Shown: one piece after another, positions 1 through 6,064 of the stretch
How the letters are laid out: the number at the start of each line of letters is the position of its first letter
Position numbering within the stretch: the stretch's first letter is position 1
Assembly (NCBI GenBank): GCA_005878685.1
Contig: VBLN01000053.1
Span: forward strand, 1 to 12,069
Direction: 5' to 3'
DNA from: Deltaproteobacteria bacterium
Lineage (GTDB): Bacteria > Desulfobacterota > Binatia > UBA9968
Length of the DNA stretch: 12,069 nt
Translations under genes and position numbers: made by a program
Notes under the pieces: model-generated
Databases searched by the model: none
Told to the model about the DNA's origin: nothing
What the model saw: only the letters and a program-made list of their open reading frames with translations

Positions 1-712
1 CTTTTTTATCCAGATAGATAAAAAATTCCCGATTTCCCTTCGGGCCCAATAGAGGAGACTCGGTGACTCCCTTCACCTGCAGCCCAATCTCCACCGCAGC
101 TTCCTGGATCTCCTGAATGACCCGGAGATGATCCTCGTGACAGCGCACGACTCCCCCCTTACCCACTTTGCCCCGGCCCACCTCAAACTGTGGTTTGATA
201 AGAGCTAGAATCTCGCTTTGGGGAGACAAAAGTCTCTTGACTGAAGGAAGAACCAAACGGAGGGAAATGAAAGAGACGTCGATGACGGCAAAATCAGACG
301 ACTGAGGCAACTCCTCGCTTTTGAGATACCGGATATTTCTCTTCTCTAGGACAACAACCCGCGGGTCTTTTCTTAGCTTCCAATCGAGCTGTCCATAGCC
401 CACGTCCACGGCATAGACCTGACGGGCTCCATGAGTCAGCAAACAATCCGTAAAGCCTCCAATCCTATCTTTAACTCGAATCTCAAACTCACGCAGCGCC
501 TTCTCCAGCTTTATCCCGCCGCGGCTGACATAGGGAGGAGACTTCCCTTTGAGCCTAACGGCGGCGTCCGGATCCACGAGGCTTCCAGCCTTGGTCATCG
601 GCTGATCGTTGACGAGCACCTCTCCCGCCAAGATCCGCCTGCGCCCCTCCTCCCGGCTCGATACGACCCCTCGCTCGACCAACAGCTTATCTAGGCGCTC
701 CCTCTTTCCCAT
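1..712 (-). CDS. tlyA: TlyA family rRNA 2'-O-methyltransferase (hemolysin A family), 3' end cut by window edge, motif I deleted
   Basis: TlyA proteins are SAM-dependent methyltransferases that modify ribose 2'-OH groups of 16S/23S rRNA. An S4 RNA-binding domain fills about residues 3-60 (starting RLDKLLVERG) and an FtsJ-like Rossmann domain follows. 237 codons are visible and the gene runs off the left edge, close to its expected end. Residues matching the Mycobacterium tuberculosis TlyA tetrad K69-D154-K182-E238 are seen as K68 (SRGGIKL), D145 (DVSFIS), K173 (IKPQFE) and E229 (GNREFF). The offset to M. tuberculosis jumps from 1 to 9 between K68 and D145, so 8 residues are missing. The gap falls at I84-G85, where the family has LDVGAST before GGFTD; this is SAM-binding motif I. 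The frame is kept. The ATG overlaps the end of dxs by 22 bases, and AAGGAGGG lies directly before it, so spacing is tight. Identity is firm; activity is doubtful. Confidence 0.92.
   Translation of the reverse strand, partial: MGKRERLDKLLVERGVVSSREEGRRRILAGEVLVNDQPMTKAGSLVDPDAAVRLKGKSPPYVSRGGIKLEKALREFEIRVKDRIGGFTDCLLTHGARQVYAVDVGYGQLDWKLRKDPRVVVLEKRNIRYLKSEELPQSSDFAVIDVSFISLRLVLPSVKRLLSPQSEILALIKPQFEVGRGKVGKGGVVRCHEDHLRVIQEIQEAAVEIGLQVKGVTESPLLGPKGNREFFIYLDKK
455..466 (-). other. Junction of an in-frame deletion (about 24 bases) in tlyA
   Basis: On the minus strand the codons read V80-K81-D82-R83-I84 and then go directly to G85-G86-F87-T88-D89. In TlyA relatives the stretch before GGFTD is a hydrophobic strand plus DVGAST. 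Residue offsets to the M. tuberculosis catalytic residues place the loss at 8 codons. No stop or frame change results. Seen in sequence; the size is inferred from family knowledge. Confidence 0.75.
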
Positions 713-2022
713 CCCTCCTTTTTTCTCTTCTTCTCTCCCCTAACCATCTGGAGAGCTGCTTGTGCGATGGCGTCCTTGTCAATGCCGCACATCTTCCTTA
801 ACTCCTCTTGCGCCCCCTGAGGGGTGAACCGGTCCGGGACGCCGAGACGTCTGACCTTGACGTCCGCAATGCCCTCATCCGCCAAAAGCTCAAGAACGGC
901 GCTGCCGAAGCCTCCGTCCAAGACGTGATCCTCCACCGTGATGAGACTCGGAATTCGAGCCAAAAGTTCCAAGAGCAGCTCGCGGTCCAATGGCTTTACG
1001 AACCGCGCGTTGACCACTGCGGCTTCGATCCCCAACTGCGAGAGATCTTGGGCGGCCTTTAAAGCTGGGATGACCGTATGGCCGATCCCAACAAGCACGA
1101 TGTCTTTTCCCTCGCGCAGAAGTTCCGCCTTGCCGATCTCGAGGCGCCGCATCTCCCTGTCCATCGTCACCCTCCAACCCTCTCCCCGTGGATAGCGCAG
1201 AGCGATCGGACCGCCATGTTCAACCGCTGTCTTCACCATGTGCTGCAGTTCGTTCTCGTCCTTCGGCGCCATGATCACCATGTTGGGCATCGAGCGCATA
1301 TAAGCGAAATCGAACACGCCGTGATGCGTTGGACCGTCCGCCCCGACCAGGCCCCCTCGATCGAGCGCGAAAACCACATGCAAATTCTGAATGCAAACAT
1401 CGTGGAGAATCTGATCATAACCCCGCTGCAGAAAAGTGGAATAGATCGCTACGACCGGCACCCAGCCCTCGGTCGCCATTCCTGCGGCAAAGGTCACCGC
1501 GTGCTGTTCGGCAATGCCCACATCATAGGAGCGACCGGGCAGCTCACGCGACAACTTATCAATACCGGTGCCGCTCCCCATGGCAGCTGTAATACCGACC
1601 ACCTTCGGATTTTCTTTGGCGAGCCGAATCAAAGCAGAGGCAAAGACATCCGTAAATGTAGGGATCGGACTCTTGTCTTTTTTCGCCTTGCCCGTCAGGA
1701 TGTGGAACGGACTTACGCTGTGGTACTTGACCGGATCCTGCTCCGCCAGCTCGTACCCTTTTCCCTTTTTGGTGATCACGTGGACGAGCGTCGCTCCTTC
1801 CATTTTCTTGACGTTTTGCAAGGTGCGGATCATGTCTGCTAGATTGTGGCCGTCAATCGGACCGACGTACTGAAAGCCCAACGCCTCGAAGAGAAACCCA
1901 GGTGTCACCAGACCCAGAAACGATTCCTTGAGCTTACGGGCGACATGGTAAGGGTTCTCTCCCACCTTGGGTAAGGTGCGAAGAAGACTGATGAGATTTT
2001 TCTGCAGGCGAACCGCCAGACG
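691..2022 (-). CDS. dxs: 1-deoxy-D-xylulose-5-phosphate synthase, C-terminal two thirds (downstream of frameshift)
   Basis: Dxs joins pyruvate and glyceraldehyde 3-phosphate using thiamine diphosphate, the first step of the MEP isoprenoid pathway. This segment holds the end of the linker (LVTPG, GFQYVGPIDGH), the central pyrimidine-binding transketolase domain and the C-terminal domain. The catalytic glutamate lies in DVGIAEQHAV (codon near 1507-1509). YSTFLQRGYDQ, ALDRGGLVGADGPTH and LRYPRG are family motifs. The end GVPDRFTPQG is typical. The reading frame stays open up to about 2067 and contains an ATG there, but homology starts only with the Arg codon at 2022. Upstream of that, the matching protein is in another frame. 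The coding part overlaps the tlyA start. Together the two pieces give about 631 residues, near the usual 620-640. Confidence 0.93.
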   Translation of the reverse strand, partial: RLAVRLQKNLISLLRTLPKVGENPYHVARKLKESFLGLVTPGFLFEALGFQYVGPIDGHNLADMIRTLQNVKKMEGATLVHVITKKGKGYELAEQDPVKYHSVSPFHILTGKAKKDKSPIPTFTDVFASALIRLAKENPKVVGITAAMGSGTGIDKLSRELPGRSYDVGIAEQHAVTFAAGMATEGWVPVVAIYSTFLQRGYDQILHDVCIQNLHVVFALDRGGLVGADGPTHHGVFDFAYMRSMPNMVIMAPKDENELQHMVKTAVEHGGPIALRYPRGEGWRVTMDREMRRLEIGKAELLREGKDIVLVGIGHTVIPALKAAQDLSQLGIEAAVVNARFVKPLDRELLLELLARIPSLITVEDHVLDGGFGSAVLELLADEGIADVKVRRLGVPDRFTPQGAQEELRKMCGIDKDAIAQAALQMVRGEKKRKKEGWERGSA

Positions 2023-2584
2023 AGGAAATGGCGCCCACTCTCGGATCGATGAAGATCTCATTATCATTAAGAACGACGATCAGATCTTTATTGAGATGCC
2101 CTGCCTGATTCAGTCCCTCGAACGTAAGACCAGCGCTAAGACAACCGTCACTGATCACAGCCACCACTTTGTGCTTCGACTTTCGGAGCGCTTTTGCGAC
2201 GACCATACCTAGGGACGCGGAAACCGACGTCCCGGCATGGCCGGCACCGAAGACATCGTACTCGCTTTCCTCCCGGCTCAAGAATCCGCTGATCCCTCCA
2301 AGTTGGCGAATCGTGGGAAACTTGTCCCGCCTGCCGCAGATCAGTTTGTGAGCGTAAGCCTGGTGCCCCGTATCCCACACAATCCGATCGTCGGGAGAGT
2401 TGAACACATAGTGTAGGGCCAGCGTCAACTCGACGGCTCCCAAGGTCGAAGCCAGATGCCCTCCGACTTCGGACACGACCGATAAAACCTCTTCGCGCAC
2501 TTCCTTGGCTAGAAGAGTCAGTTCTTCGACACTCAATCGGCGGACATCCGCCGGACTCTGAATCCCGTCAAGTAATCTTCCCAT
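1934..2584 (-). CDS. dxs: 1-deoxy-D-xylulose-5-phosphate synthase, N-terminal third (upstream of frameshift)
   Basis: This is the thiamine-diphosphate pyrophosphate-binding domain of Dxs. The ATG at 2584 gives MGRLLDGIQSPADVRRLSVE, which matches the usual Dxs start; an upstream in-frame TTG at 2608 is possible but adds nothing conserved. Conserved GHQAYAHK (H74), GISGF, GHAGTS (H116) and the thiamine-diphosphate motif (D146-G147 and N173-D-N175) are present. The first glycine of the classical GDG is Ser145 here, which is unusual. True homology ends near residue 188 (base 2021). The remaining codons to the stop at 1934 are out-of-frame sequence. The start lies 49 bases after the ispA stop, in the same transcription unit. 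If the frameshift is real, this fragment lacks the catalytic glutamate and cannot work alone. Confidence 0.9.
   Translation of the reverse strand: MGRLLDGIQSPADVRRLSVEELTLLAKEVREEVLSVVSEVGGHLASTLGAVELTLALHYVFNSPDDRIVWDTGHQAYAHKLICGRRDKFPTIRQLGGISGFLSREESEYDVFGAGHAGTSVSASLGMVVAKALRKSKHKVVAVISDGCLSAGLTFEGLNQAGHLNKDLIVVLNDNEIFIDPRVGAISSSGGSPAEKSHQSSSHLTQGGREPLPCRP
2017..2029 (-). other. Frameshift with apparent short deletion inside dxs
   Basis: The upstream frame reads NDNEIFIDPRVGAIS and then diverges from the family. The downstream frame becomes recognisable at RLAVRLQKN, whose Arg codon starts at 2022. Joining the two frames costs one extra base (or two missing bases, modulo 3). Between GAISS and LVTPG only about 37 residues remain, against 41 in E. 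coli Dxs and about 45 in the relatives I recall. This suggests a lost stretch of roughly 23-26 bases around the usual SS-(Y/F)LSR..TG segment rather than a simple one-base slip. Whether this is real mutation or an assembly fault cannot be told from sequence alone. Confidence 0.8.
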
Positions 2585-2633
2585 TTTCAAGCCCCGCTCA
2601 AGCACCAAGTGTTTTTTGATCCATCGTCACGAC

Positions 2634-3527
2634 CTACACGGCCCGTTGCGTCACATAATGGGCTATCGCACGCAGTGACTCCGCGTCTTGGCCAAAAGGC
2701 TCTATCTCCTTCAACGAACGTTGCAGCAGCTCGCGCACTCTCGCCTTTGCCACGGCCATACCCACGATGGAGGGATAGGTCGCCTTTTTCCGCTCTCTGT
2801 CTCCATTCCCGCCCTCACCCAAAACATGACCTGCGGCATCCAAGATATCATCAGCGATCTGAAAGGCTAGGCCGAGAAACTCCGCGTAGCGAGTAATGCT
2901 GCGCATCTCTTTCGGCGTCGCGCCGCCAAGCTTCGCACCGGCTCGCGCCGCCGTGACGATCAGAGCGCCGGTTTTACGCACATGAATATACTCGACGGTC
3001 GCAATATCGGCCCTGCGGCCTTCCGCCTCCAGATCAAAGACCTGGCCTCCCACCATACCACTGACGCCAGCTGCGCGAGCTATCTCGTGGATCAGTTCCA
3101 AGACAAGCTTCGGCTCCAAAGCGCGCGCCACTTGAGGAGCTGACATCAAACGAAAGGCCTCGGTGAGAAGCGCATCCCCCGCAAGCAGTGCGACCCCCTC
3201 GCCAAAGACCTTATGGTTTGTGGGTTCTCCTCTCCTTAAGTCGTCATTATCTAAGGCGGGGAGATCGTCATGAATAATGGAATAGGTATGAATGAGTTCA
3301 AGGGCGCAGGCAAAGGGCAGCAGCAATCTGTGGCTTGTCCCGAACAGCTCGCCCGAGGCCAAGGTCAAAATGGGTCGTATCCGCTTTCCTCCGGAGAAGA
3401 GGCCGTAATGCATCGCCTTATGAAGAGTCTTCGGATGTTGTTTGCACTCCTTGAGATACCGCTCCAGCGCGCGATCGATCAGCAATTTTCGTTCTTTGAG
3501 GTAGCCGCTGAGGTCGATGTTGAGCAC
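2634..3527 (-). CDS. ispA: Polyprenyl diphosphate synthase (farnesyl/geranylgeranyl type)
   Basis: A soluble, all-helical trans-prenyltransferase that condenses isopentenyl diphosphate with allylic diphosphates to make C15 (or C20) chains for undecaprenol, quinones and hopanoid or carotenoid precursors. The first aspartate-rich motif is D87-D88-LPAL-D93, the second D226-D227-IL-D230, with GGKRIRP (46-52) and KKATYPS (247-253) also typical. At 297 residues the protein is full length. Tyr82 and Ser83 sit at -5 and -4 before the first motif, as in E. coli IspA, but this does not separate C15 from C20 product. The start is GTG at 3527, 17 bases after the xseB stop, with GGAG upstream; the next in-frame ATG would truncate the N-terminal helix. 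Placement before dxs groups two isoprenoid genes. Confidence 0.94.
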   Translation of the reverse strand: MLNIDLSGYLKERKLLIDRALERYLKECKQHPKTLHKAMHYGLFSGGKRIRPILTLASGELFGTSHRLLLPFACALELIHTYSIIHDDLPALDNDDLRRGEPTNHKVFGEGVALLAGDALLTEAFRLMSAPQVARALEPKLVLELIHEIARAAGVSGMVGGQVFDLEAEGRRADIATVEYIHVRKTGALIVTAARAGAKLGGATPKEMRSITRYAEFLGLAFQIADDILDAAGHVLGEGGNGDRERKKATYPSIVGMAVAKARVRELLQRSLKEIEPFGQDAESLRAIAHYVTQRAV

Positions 3528-3544
3528 GTTTTAGGCTTCTCCGT

Positions 3545-3799
3545 TCAGGACTCTTCCTCATCCACATCCGCAAAAGGCTTGAGCTTGAGATTCCCTTCCT
3601 TGTCTTTGACCAGGAGCTCTATTTTCTTTTCAACCTCGGTCAGCTTTTGGTTGCAGTACCGCACCAACTTTACACCCTGCTCGAACGCCGCTAAGGAATC
3701 TTCCAGCGACAGCTCCCCGGATTCAAGCTGCTCCACCACCTTTTCCAGCTCTTCGAGAGCTTCTTTGAATTTCTTCTTGTCTTGATCCTTTCTTGTCAC
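3545..3799 (-). CDS. xseB: Exodeoxyribonuclease VII small subunit
   Basis: The small helical subunit that binds several copies to XseA and is required for exonuclease VII, which degrades single-stranded DNA in both directions. The 84-residue product carries the family signature: FKEALEELEKVVEQLESGEL, LEDSLAAFEQGVKLVRYCNQKL, then a coiled-coil-like stretch EVEKKIELL and an acidic end. The start is GTG at 3799, overlapping the M23 gene's stop by 4 bases (GTGA), with AAGGAAGGG just upstream. A longer frame reaching 3937 only adds residues that shadow the M23 gene, so I reject that start. It is separated from its partner xseA by a secreted peptidase gene. Confidence 0.95.
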   Translation of the reverse strand: MTRKDQDKKKFKEALEELEKVVEQLESGELSLEDSLAAFEQGVKLVRYCNQKLTEVEKKIELLVKDKEGNLKLKPFADVDEEES

Positions 3800-4689
3800 T
3801 GCCCTTCCTTCCCGCCTCCTGCTACTGGACTCTCGCCAGGTATTTCTAAAAGTCCGAAAGGATCTACCCTCGCCCCATTCAGCCGGGCACCCCAGTGGAG
3901 GTGAGGACCCGTAACCCGGCCGGTCATTCCCGTCCAACCGATTAAATCGCCTTTGCGCACCTGAATGCCTTTTTCGACAGCAAAATCTTGGAGATGAAAG
4001 TACATCGTATACAGCCCGCCACCGTGATCCAACACAAGGCTCTTCCCGCTAAAGAAAAAATCGTCTCGGAGAATGACTCGGCCATGATTAGGAGCAACAA
4101 CCTGGGTTCCTAGAGGAGCCTTCAGATCAACTCCGCCATGGGGCGCACGTGGCAGCCCGTTGACGATTCTCCGTAGCCCGAACGGCGAGGTAATGACCGC
4201 CGCAACAGGCGGCAGAAACCGCTCTTCCCATAGGCGCTTTTGGCTAGTGACCGTCCAGAGGTGGACCATTTGCTCCTGTTCCTGCTCGATCCTCTTGCGA
4301 GTTGCTTCGTCAAAGCGGTCGAACTCCGTCGAGACCGATATTTTCTCTTGAGGAAACGATCTCTTCTTGACGTTGAAAGTCGCTCGTCCTTCCCAGCTCT
4401 TGCCAGCGTTATCCTGCCCTTGGATCCGAATCTCTCGGGGCCCATGCTGCTCCTCCAGATCTATTCCCACCAGGGCGAAATAGGATCCATCGTGGCCTGG
4501 GAAAAAGGGGATTTCGCGATCATGTAAAAGCCCTCTCACGCCAACGAGATCCTCACCGTCGACTCTTATTGCCGCCACTCCTCCCTGAAAAATATCGGAA
4601 GCCCTGATGCGGACAACACCGGGAAGCTCTGCGGCGAGAGAGACTGGAACGATCAAAAAAGCACAAAAGAACGCGACGCTGGATTTCAT
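3796..4689 (-). CDS. Secreted M23 (LytM) zinc endopeptidase, catalytically intact
   Basis: A likely periplasmic peptidoglycan endopeptidase that cuts peptide cross-links. The ATG at 4689 opens directly on a signal peptide (MKSSVAFFCAFLIVPVSLAA, cleavage near residue 20). Residues about 22-110 form a beta-rich domain (Ig-like by appearance); a charged helical linker follows (115-155). The M23 domain fills about 160-280. All active-site residues are visible: H184 and D188 (HGGVD), H232 (YFHLQD) and H263/H265 (GPHLHWG). At 297 residues, length and layout fit LytM/NlpD-type peptidases with an N-terminal domain. An upstream start at 4734 would put 15 charged residues ahead of the signal peptide and is less likely. 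It begins one base after the xseA stop and overlaps xseB by 4 bases, so it is co-transcribed with exonuclease VII. Confidence 0.92.
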   Translation of the reverse strand: MKSSVAFFCAFLIVPVSLAAELPGVVRIRASDIFQGGVAAIRVDGEDLVGVRGLLHDREIPFFPGHDGSYFALVGIDLEEQHGPREIRIQGQDNAGKSWEGRATFNVKKRSFPQEKISVSTEFDRFDEATRKRIEQEQEQMVHLWTVTSQKRLWEERFLPPVAAVITSPFGLRRIVNGLPRAPHGGVDLKAPLGTQVVAPNHGRVILRDDFFFSGKSLVLDHGGGLYTMYFHLQDFAVEKGIQVRKGDLIGWTGMTGRVTGPHLHWGARLNGARVDPFGLLEIPGESPVAGGGKEGQ

Positions 4690-4690
4690 C

Positions 4691-5929
4691 TCACTCTTTT
4701 TCTTCGACCCTGCACAACGATTTTCCATGAGCAAAAGTGATGCCGAGATGGTCTCCTACCTCGATGGAGGCCGAATCTCTCACGATGGCGCCCTCAGGGA
4801 TCTTGTGCGCAATGCTGTAGCCCCGCTCTAACACCGCCAGCGGACTCAGACTATTCAGTCGCTCTCCGCCATGATTCAAACGATCCTTGAATCGCTCCAA
4901 AGAATCCCGAAAACGGCGCCATAGGCTCAACGAAAGATCATCCACGCGCATCTGATCTTCCCGCAGCCGGCGTCTGGGGTCCATAAGTCTGCGCGCCAGT
5001 CCCTCCCCTGTTTCTCTCGCCAACTCAAGCATCGCTTGCATCGCCCGGAGCAGAGAGCGCTCTAAATTCTCCATCTCTTCCGCCAGTTCCCTCTTCCGAG
5101 GCACAACCATCTCCGCCGCCGCGGTCGGAGTCGGCGCGCGATGGTCGGCGACGAAATCGGCGATGGTAAAGTCAATCTCATGACCCACGGCAGAGATCAC
5201 CGGAACCGGCGCGGCAAAGACCGCGCGGGCAACCGCTTCTTCGTTGAAGGCCCAAAGATCTTCCAGCGACCCTCCCCCACGTCCCACGATCATGACCTCG
5301 ACCATCCCAGATTGACCGAGTTCGGCGATCCCTTGCGCGATCTCCGACGCCGCTCCCTCCCCCTGAACTTTCACCGGTCGTATGACGACTCTACGATCCG
5401 GGAAGCGATCCCCCAAGATGCGAAGCATGTCGCGCAGCGCCGCTCCTTGCAGCGACGTGACGATGCCGACGGAGCGGGGCAGAAACGGCAGCGGTCTTTT
5501 CCTTTCCGGAGCGAAAAAACCCTCTTCGCCGAGTCTCTTCTTGAGCTGCTCAAAGGCCAAATAGAGCGCGCCCTGGCCTCGAGGCTCCATCGTTTCCACA
5601 TAGAGCTGAAGATCGCCCCGCACCGAATAGAGATTTACCCGACCAAAGCACAACACTTCCATTCCGTTCTCAGGCTGAAAGGCAAGATCTAGCCCCTGGC
5701 GCCGGAACATGACCGCACCAATCTGGCTGCTCTCGTCTTTGAGAGTAAAATAGAGATGACCCGAGGGCGGGACGCGGCAATTGGAGATTTCTCCTACAAC
5801 CCAGAATCCATCAAGCTCTCTCTCTAGCGTCCCTTTAACGATCTGGTTGAGCTCGCTGACGGTTACGAAGATTTTTTGTTGGTCTGCGGCGAACAACGGG
5901 AGCTCTGCTTGGTCTCGTGGGTTATTCAT
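4691..5929 (-). CDS. xseA: Exodeoxyribonuclease VII large subunit
   Basis: The catalytic subunit of exonuclease VII, an ATP-independent nuclease for single-stranded DNA in repair. An OB-fold (about 20-115, with VVGEISN and GHLYFTLKD) is followed by the catalytic domain: GIVTSLQGAALRDML (155-169), GRGGGSLEDLWAFNE (216-230) and ISAVGHEIDFTIADFVAD (245-262), then RAPTPTAAAE. A long coiled-coil region (about 275-355) and the C-terminal LSPLAVLERGYSI segment complete it. The 412 residues are a little shorter than E. coli XseA (456), mostly in the coiled coil, which varies in the family. The ATG at 5929 has no clear Shine-Dalgarno. An intrinsic terminator hairpin ends only 11 bases upstream. It is the first gene of the xseA-M23-xseB-ispA-dxs-tlyA unit. 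Confidence 0.95.
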   Translation of the reverse strand: MNNPRDQAELPLFAADQQKIFVTVSELNQIVKGTLERELDGFWVVGEISNCRVPPSGHLYFTLKDESSQIGAVMFRRQGLDLAFQPENGMEVLCFGRVNLYSVRGDLQLYVETMEPRGQGALYLAFEQLKKRLGEEGFFAPERKRPLPFLPRSVGIVTSLQGAALRDMLRILGDRFPDRRVVIRPVKVQGEGAASEIAQGIAELGQSGMVEVMIVGRGGGSLEDLWAFNEEAVARAVFAAPVPVISAVGHEIDFTIADFVADHRAPTPTAAAEMVVPRKRELAEEMENLERSLLRAMQAMLELARETGEGLARRLMDPRRRLREDQMRVDDLSLSLWRRFRDSLERFKDRLNHGGERLNSLSPLAVLERGYSIAHKIPEGAIVRDSASIEVGDHLGITFAHGKSLCRVEEKE

Positions 5930-5940
5930 CGGAGCCCGAT

Positions 5941-5972
5941 AAAAGATTAGCCCTCCAGGGGGAGGGCCAATC
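5941..5972 (-). terminator. Intrinsic terminator after ctpA, just before xseA
   Basis: On the minus strand, arm GATTGGCCCTCC, a 4-base loop and arm GGAGGGCTAATC pair at 11 of 12 positions (one mismatch), followed directly by TTTTAT. The T run is on the minus-strand side only; the plus-strand side has no T run. It lies between the ctpA stop (6065) and the xseA ATG (5929), so it should end the ftsE-ctpA transcript. Because it sits 11 bases before xseA it could also act as an attenuator for that gene. Confidence 0.85.
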
Positions 5973-6064
5973 TAATGACTATGGAAGACTACGAAGCGAG
6001 GAAATCAAAATGACTCCCTAGCCGCCCGTCGCTATTTGGATCCGGAATTTGCCATTCTCCTTCG

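Noticed and set aside
1078..1842. A 254-codon plus-strand open frame opposite dxs
   Set aside because: The minus strand here encodes highly conserved Dxs motifs. The plus-strand product has no recognisable domain, and long antisense frames are common opposite GC-rich codons.
2609..2896. A plus-strand 95-codon frame near the ispA-dxs junction
   Set aside because: It lies opposite conserved IspA C-terminal sequence, has composition typical of an antisense shadow and shows no ribosome site.
3800..3937. An N-terminal extension of xseB to 3937
   Set aside because: The added residues are out-of-frame M23 sequence with no XseB similarity, and the GTG at 3799 has a good ribosome site and a typical 4-base overlap.
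5980..6008. A possible xseA promoter on the minus strand (TTGATT with TCCATA or CATAGT)
   Set aside because: The -10 matches are weak and spacing is 17-19 depending on choice, so I do not annotate it, although some promoter for this unit must exist.
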